Positions 5,876 through 8,908 of a stretch of DNA of 8,908 nucleotides are shown in pieces. Each line of letters begins with the position of its first letter. Within the stretch, counting starts at the first letter, position 1. Below the pieces are notes generated by a model, which was not told where the DNA came from, did no database searches, and was given only the letters and a program-made list of their open reading frames with translations. The position numbers were made by a program, and so were the translations under genes. Source of the stretch: Planctomycetota bacterium (GTDB taxonomy: Bacteria; Planctomycetota; Phycisphaerae; Phycisphaerales; SM1A02); assembly GCA_003671065.1 (NCBI GenBank), contig QWPU01000109.1, positions 1 to 8,908 on the forward strand, in the 5' to 3' direction.

Positions 5876-8800
5876 ATGAAGATTTCCCGACGCTTCACCA
5901 AGTCTGGCCAGAATGTCTATGACACCATTGAGTGGAGTCGCCGCTCGAGCCGCATCGGAAATCCCGATGGCTCGACCGTGTTTGAGATGAAGGACGCAGA
6001 GATTCCTGCAGCGTGGAGCCAACTTGCGACTGACATTGTCGTCAGCAAGTACTTCCGCAAAGCAGGCGTTCCGCAGTTCACCAACGACGGCACGCCGATC
6101 GTTGATGACGGTCCTGACGGGACGGGAAAGCCAGTCCTCGGCAGCGAGCGTTCGGTGCGCCAAGTCGTGCATCGCCTCGCGGGTTGCTGGACGCATTGGG
6201 GCGAGAAACACGGCTATTTCTCGACGAAGCGTGACGCCGAAGCCTTCTACGACGAACTCGCCTACATGCTGCTCACGCAGATGGCCGCGCCCAACAGCCC
6301 GCAGTGGTTCAACACGGGCCTCAACTGGGCCTACGGCATTTCGGGCCCTTCACAAGGTCACTGGATTGCTGATCATCGCAGCGGCGCGACCAAACTCGCA
6401 GCCGATGCCTACACGCATCCGCAACCGCACGCGTGTTTCATCCAGCAAGTGAAGGACGATCTCGTCGGCGACGGCGGCATCATGGATCTCTGGACGCGCG
6501 AGGCGCGCCTCTTCAAGTACGGCTCGGGTACGGGCTCGAATTTCTCGCAGTGCCGTGGTGAAAACGAACCACTGTCGGGTGGCGGCAAGAGCTCAGGTCT
6601 CATGAGCTTCCTCAAGATCGGTGACCGCGCAGCGGCGGCGATCAAGTCGGGTGGCACGACGCGACGCGCAGCCAAGATGGTTTGCCTCGATCTCGATCAC
6701 CCAGACATCGAGCATTTCGTGAATTGGAAAGTCCGTGAAGAGATCAAAGTGGCAGCGCTCGTTGAAGGCATGAAGGTGCTTGGTGACGATCAGAAGAAGC
6801 TCGCGCAGAAGTTCAATCTCAAGCTCGACTACGACTTCAACGGCGAGGCATACTCGACGGTGAGTGGTCAGAACTCGAACAACTCTGTGCGTATCCCCGA
6901 CAGCTTCTTCGATGCGCTTGATTGCAACGGTGATTGGAACCTCATGCGTCGCGTTGATGGCGCGGTGGCCAAGACCATTCCTGCGCACGAACTCTGGGAC
7001 GAGATCAACTTCGCGGCGTGGCGTTGCGCTGATCCTGGCGTGCAATACGACAGCACGATCAACGCGTGGCACACCTGCCCAGAAAGCGGACGCATCAACG
7101 CGAGCAATCCCTGCTCTGAGTACATGTTCCTCGACAACACCGCGTGCAATCTCGCGTCGATCAACTTGATCAAGTTCTACGACTCGCAGACGCGACGCTT
7201 TGATGTCGAAGGCTACGAGCACGCGATTGAACTCTGGACGATCGTGCTTGAAATCAGCGTGTTGATGGCAGCGTTTCCTTCGAAAGAAATCGCGGATCTC
7301 TCTTGGCGCTATCGCACAACGGGTCTTGGATATGCCAACCTCGGCGCGATGCTCATGCAAGCGGGCATTCCCTACGACAGTGAGGAAGGTCGCGCGGTCT
7401 GCGGCATGTTGAGTTCGATCTTGACGGGTCGTGCGTATGCGGAGAGCGCGCTGCTTGCCGCTGAGCACGGACCGTTCGAGGGCTACGCGCCTAATCGTGA
7501 GCACATGCTTCGCGTCGTGCGCAATCACCGCCGCGCCGCAGTCGGAACTCCGCGTGAGAGCGATGAGTACGAAACGCTACGCATTCGTCCTGTGCCGATC
7601 GAGATTGATCTCGTGAAGGCGGGCCGCGTGAATCTTGCCAACGCGCTGCAACTGCTCGAGAGGTCGACCGCATCGTGGGACGATGCGCTCAACTACGGCG
7701 AGAAGTTTGGCTTCCGTAACGCGCAGACCACAGTCATCGCGCCGACAGGAACCATCGGTCTCCTCATGGACTGCGACACGACAGGCGTCGAGCCTGACTT
7801 CGCGCTCGTGAAGTTCAAGAAACTCGCTGGTGGCGGCTACTTTAAGATTGCCAATCAATCATTGCGTCCAGCTCTTCGCGCGCTCGGTTACAGCATTGAG
7901 CAAGCGGATGAGATGGTCAGTTATGTCATGGGGACGCTGTCTCTCGATGTGGCAGTCCCTGCCACCGACGGCGGCGCGTCAACCGGCAAATCACAAACGC
8001 TGCGCGACTTCCTTCTCTCGAAGGGTTACTCACACGAGCAACTCGTCGCGGTTGAGAACAGCCTTCCGACAGTGTTCGAAATCGGCTTCGCGTTCTCCGC
8101 GTGGTCGATGCCAGTTGAAGTGCTTTCCGCAGTTGGAATTGATGCTGATGTTGCCAAGAAGGACGGAGCTTTCAACGGCTTGCGTGCGCTTGGTTTGAAC
8201 AAGCAACAGATTGATGCAATCAATCGCGTCGTGTGCGGCACACAGACAATCGAAGGCGCGCCGTTCTTGAAGGACGAGCATCTTGCGGTGTTTGATTGCG
8301 CGAATCGCTGCGGAAATCTCGGCACGCGCTTCATCAAGCCTGAAGGTCACATCCGCATGATGGCAGCGACGCAGCCGTTCATTACCGGCGCGATCTCGAA
8401 GACGATCAACCTTCCGAACGATGCGACCGTTGCCGACATCGGCGCGTGCTATCGCCTCAGTTGGGAACTCGGTCTCAAGGCGAATGCGTTGTATCGCGAT
8501 GGTTGCAAACTCAGTCAGCCGCTGAACACGAAAAGTGATACTGCTGAAAGTGAGAAGACGGAAGTCATCGTCACCGATGCCGCCGAGCAGAAAGAATTGC
8601 TCACCGAAGCGCTCACCGATGTTGCGCTCGACGCCGCGATGTCGACTGTGGTCGAGACGCACGAAATCGTCCGTGAAGTCATTGTTGAGCGCGTGGTGGA
8701 CCGAGTGGTGGACCGCGTGGTGGAACGCATCATCGAGCGTCCGATGCGTCGTCGTCTCAATGACACGCGCGAGTCACTCACGCACAAGTTCAATGTGGCG

Positions 8801-8908
8801 GGTCACGAGGGCTATCTCATCGTTGGTCTTTACGAAGATGGTCGTCCTGGCGAACTCTTCATCACTATGGCCAAAGAAGGCTCAACCATCGGTGGCCTGA
8901 TGGATTCG
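5876..8908 (+). CDS. nrdJ: Class II adenosylcobalamin-dependent ribonucleotide reductase (partial)
   Basis: Reduces ribonucleotides to deoxyribonucleotides using a radical generated from adenosylcobalamin, without oxygen or a small subunit. 1011 codons are present and the frame is open at the right edge. Motifs: PHACFIQQV with C187, NPCSE (411-415) with the presumed thiyl C413 and E415, ACNLASINL with C424, and PTGTIG (623-628). C413 and C424 are 11 residues apart, as C408 and C419 are in the Lactobacillus enzyme; C187 would be the other half of the redox pair. Downstream, FDCANRCG, GHIRMMAATQPF and ISKTINLPN are typical of the long bacterial NrdJ. Near the edge, THKFNVAGHEGYLIVGLYEDG begins the conserved C-terminal region (cut here at SGLMDS-like GGLMDS). 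The Cys-rich tail expected in the family is beyond the window. ATG 5876 gives the expected RRFTKSGQ start; GGAAG lies only 3 nt before it. No cobalamin riboswitch fits in the 90-bp gap, so expression probably follows dcd. Confidence 0.96.
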   Translation, partial: MKISRRFTKSGQNVYDTIEWSRRSSRIGNPDGSTVFEMKDAEIPAAWSQLATDIVVSKYFRKAGVPQFTNDGTPIVDDGPDGTGKPVLGSERSVRQVVHRLAGCWTHWGEKHGYFSTKRDAEAFYDELAYMLLTQMAAPNSPQWFNTGLNWAYGISGPSQGHWIADHRSGATKLAADAYTHPQPHACFIQQVKDDLVGDGGIMDLWTREARLFKYGSGTGSNFSQCRGENEPLSGGGKSSGLMSFLKIGDRAAAAIKSGGTTRRAAKMVCLDLDHPDIEHFVNWKVREEIKVAALVEGMKVLGDDQKKLAQKFNLKLDYDFNGEAYSTVSGQNSNNSVRIPDSFFDALDCNGDWNLMRRVDGAVAKTIPAHELWDEINFAAWRCADPGVQYDSTINAWHTCPESGRINASNPCSEYMFLDNTACNLASINLIKFYDSQTRRFDVEGYEHAIELWTIVLEISVLMAAFPSKEIADLSWRYRTTGLGYANLGAMLMQAGIPYDSEEGRAVCGMLSSILTGRAYAESALLAAEHGPFEGYAPNREHMLRVVRNHRRAAVGTPRESDEYETLRIRPVPIEIDLVKAGRVNLANALQLLERSTASWDDALNYGEKFGFRNAQTTVIAPTGTIGLLMDCDTTGVEPDFALVKFKKLAGGGYFKIANQSLRPALRALGYSIEQADEMVSYVMGTLSLDVAVPATDGGASTGKSQTLRDFLLSKGYSHEQLVAVENSLPTVFEIGFAFSAWSMPVEVLSAVGIDADVAKKDGAFNGLRALGLNKQQIDAINRVVCGTQTIEGAPFLKDEHLAVFDCANRCGNLGTRFIKPEGHIRMMAATQPFITGAISKTINLPNDATVADIGACYRLSWELGLKANALYRDGCKLSQPLNTKSDTAESEKTEVIVTDAAEQKELLTEALTDVALDAAMSTVVETHEIVREVIVERVVDRVVDRVVERIIERPMRRRLNDTRESLTHKFNVAGHEGYLIVGLYEDGRPGELFITMAKEGSTIGGLMDS
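8690..8737 (+). repeat. Four-copy 12-bp in-frame repeat in nrdJ (R-V-V-D/E)
   Basis: Four consecutive 12-bp units (8690-8701, 8702-8713, 8714-8725, 8726-8737) encode RVVD, RVVD, RVVE and RIIE at residues 939-954. They are flanked by VREVIVE before and RPMRRRL after. The first three units differ at only two bases; the fourth keeps the amino-acid pattern with different codons. The repeat sits in the variable linker between the catalytic barrel and the conserved C-terminal region, where NrdJ homologues often have Val/Glu/Lys-rich sequence. The alternation of charged and paired beta-branched residues suggests an extended strand or short helix; it should not affect catalysis directly. Confidence 0.85.

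Noticed and set aside
6593..7528. 311-codon minus-strand open frame opposite nrdJ
   Set aside because: Antisense shadow over the most conserved part of nrdJ. It is rich in Arg, Val and His and has no recognisable domain.

Overview
The window reads as ordinary chromosomal DNA from a GC-rich bacterium. It carries five conserved housekeeping genes, two of them cut by the window ends. I saw no mobile element, CRISPR array, tRNA or rRNA. The mix (ClpC-type unfoldase, si-specific soluble transhydrogenase, UvrD/PcrA helicase with an RNAP-binding tail, a dCTP deaminase of the MPVLSDT type, and a long class II B12-dependent ribonucleotide reductase) and weak or absent Shine-Dalgarno sequences fit a planctomycete, perhaps Phycisphaerae-like. 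That assignment is inference from remembered family sequences, not a search result.

Layout, left to right: (1) 1-502, minus strand: the first 167 codons of clpC, running off the left edge. (2) 503-866: a divergent intergenic region with a five-copy 13-bp tandem repeat, several stem-loops and a perfect AT-rich palindrome. (3) 867-2279, plus: sthA, soluble pyridine nucleotide transhydrogenase, with both positions of the usual redox disulfide replaced. (4) 2289-4661, minus: a pcrA/uvrD helicase, convergent with sthA across a 9-bp gap. (5) 4662-5161: a 500-bp divergent intergenic region with a terminator-shaped element reading toward pcrA, an array of TGAC boxes spaced 13/11/13/11 bp, and a 7-bp GC hairpin before dcd. 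(6) 5162-5785, plus: dcd. (7) 5786-5875: a short gap dominated by a C-rich tract whose complement is a strong G-quadruplex candidate. (8) 5876-8908, plus: nrdJ, 1011 codons, running off the right edge.

The dcd-nrdJ pair is the clearest functional unit. NrdJ makes deoxyribonucleotides without oxygen or a small radical subunit, and Dcd deaminates dCTP to dUTP, the precursor of dTMP. Together they supply and balance dNTP pools. PcrA (replication and repair), SthA (NADPH/NADH balance, relevant to the reductant RNR needs) and ClpC (proteolysis) are core functions, each apparently under its own promoter. I found no convincing new multi-gene system. The parts least explained by known genes are in the intergenic DNA: the repeats before clpC, the TGAC array before dcd, and the G-quadruplex candidate between dcd and nrdJ.
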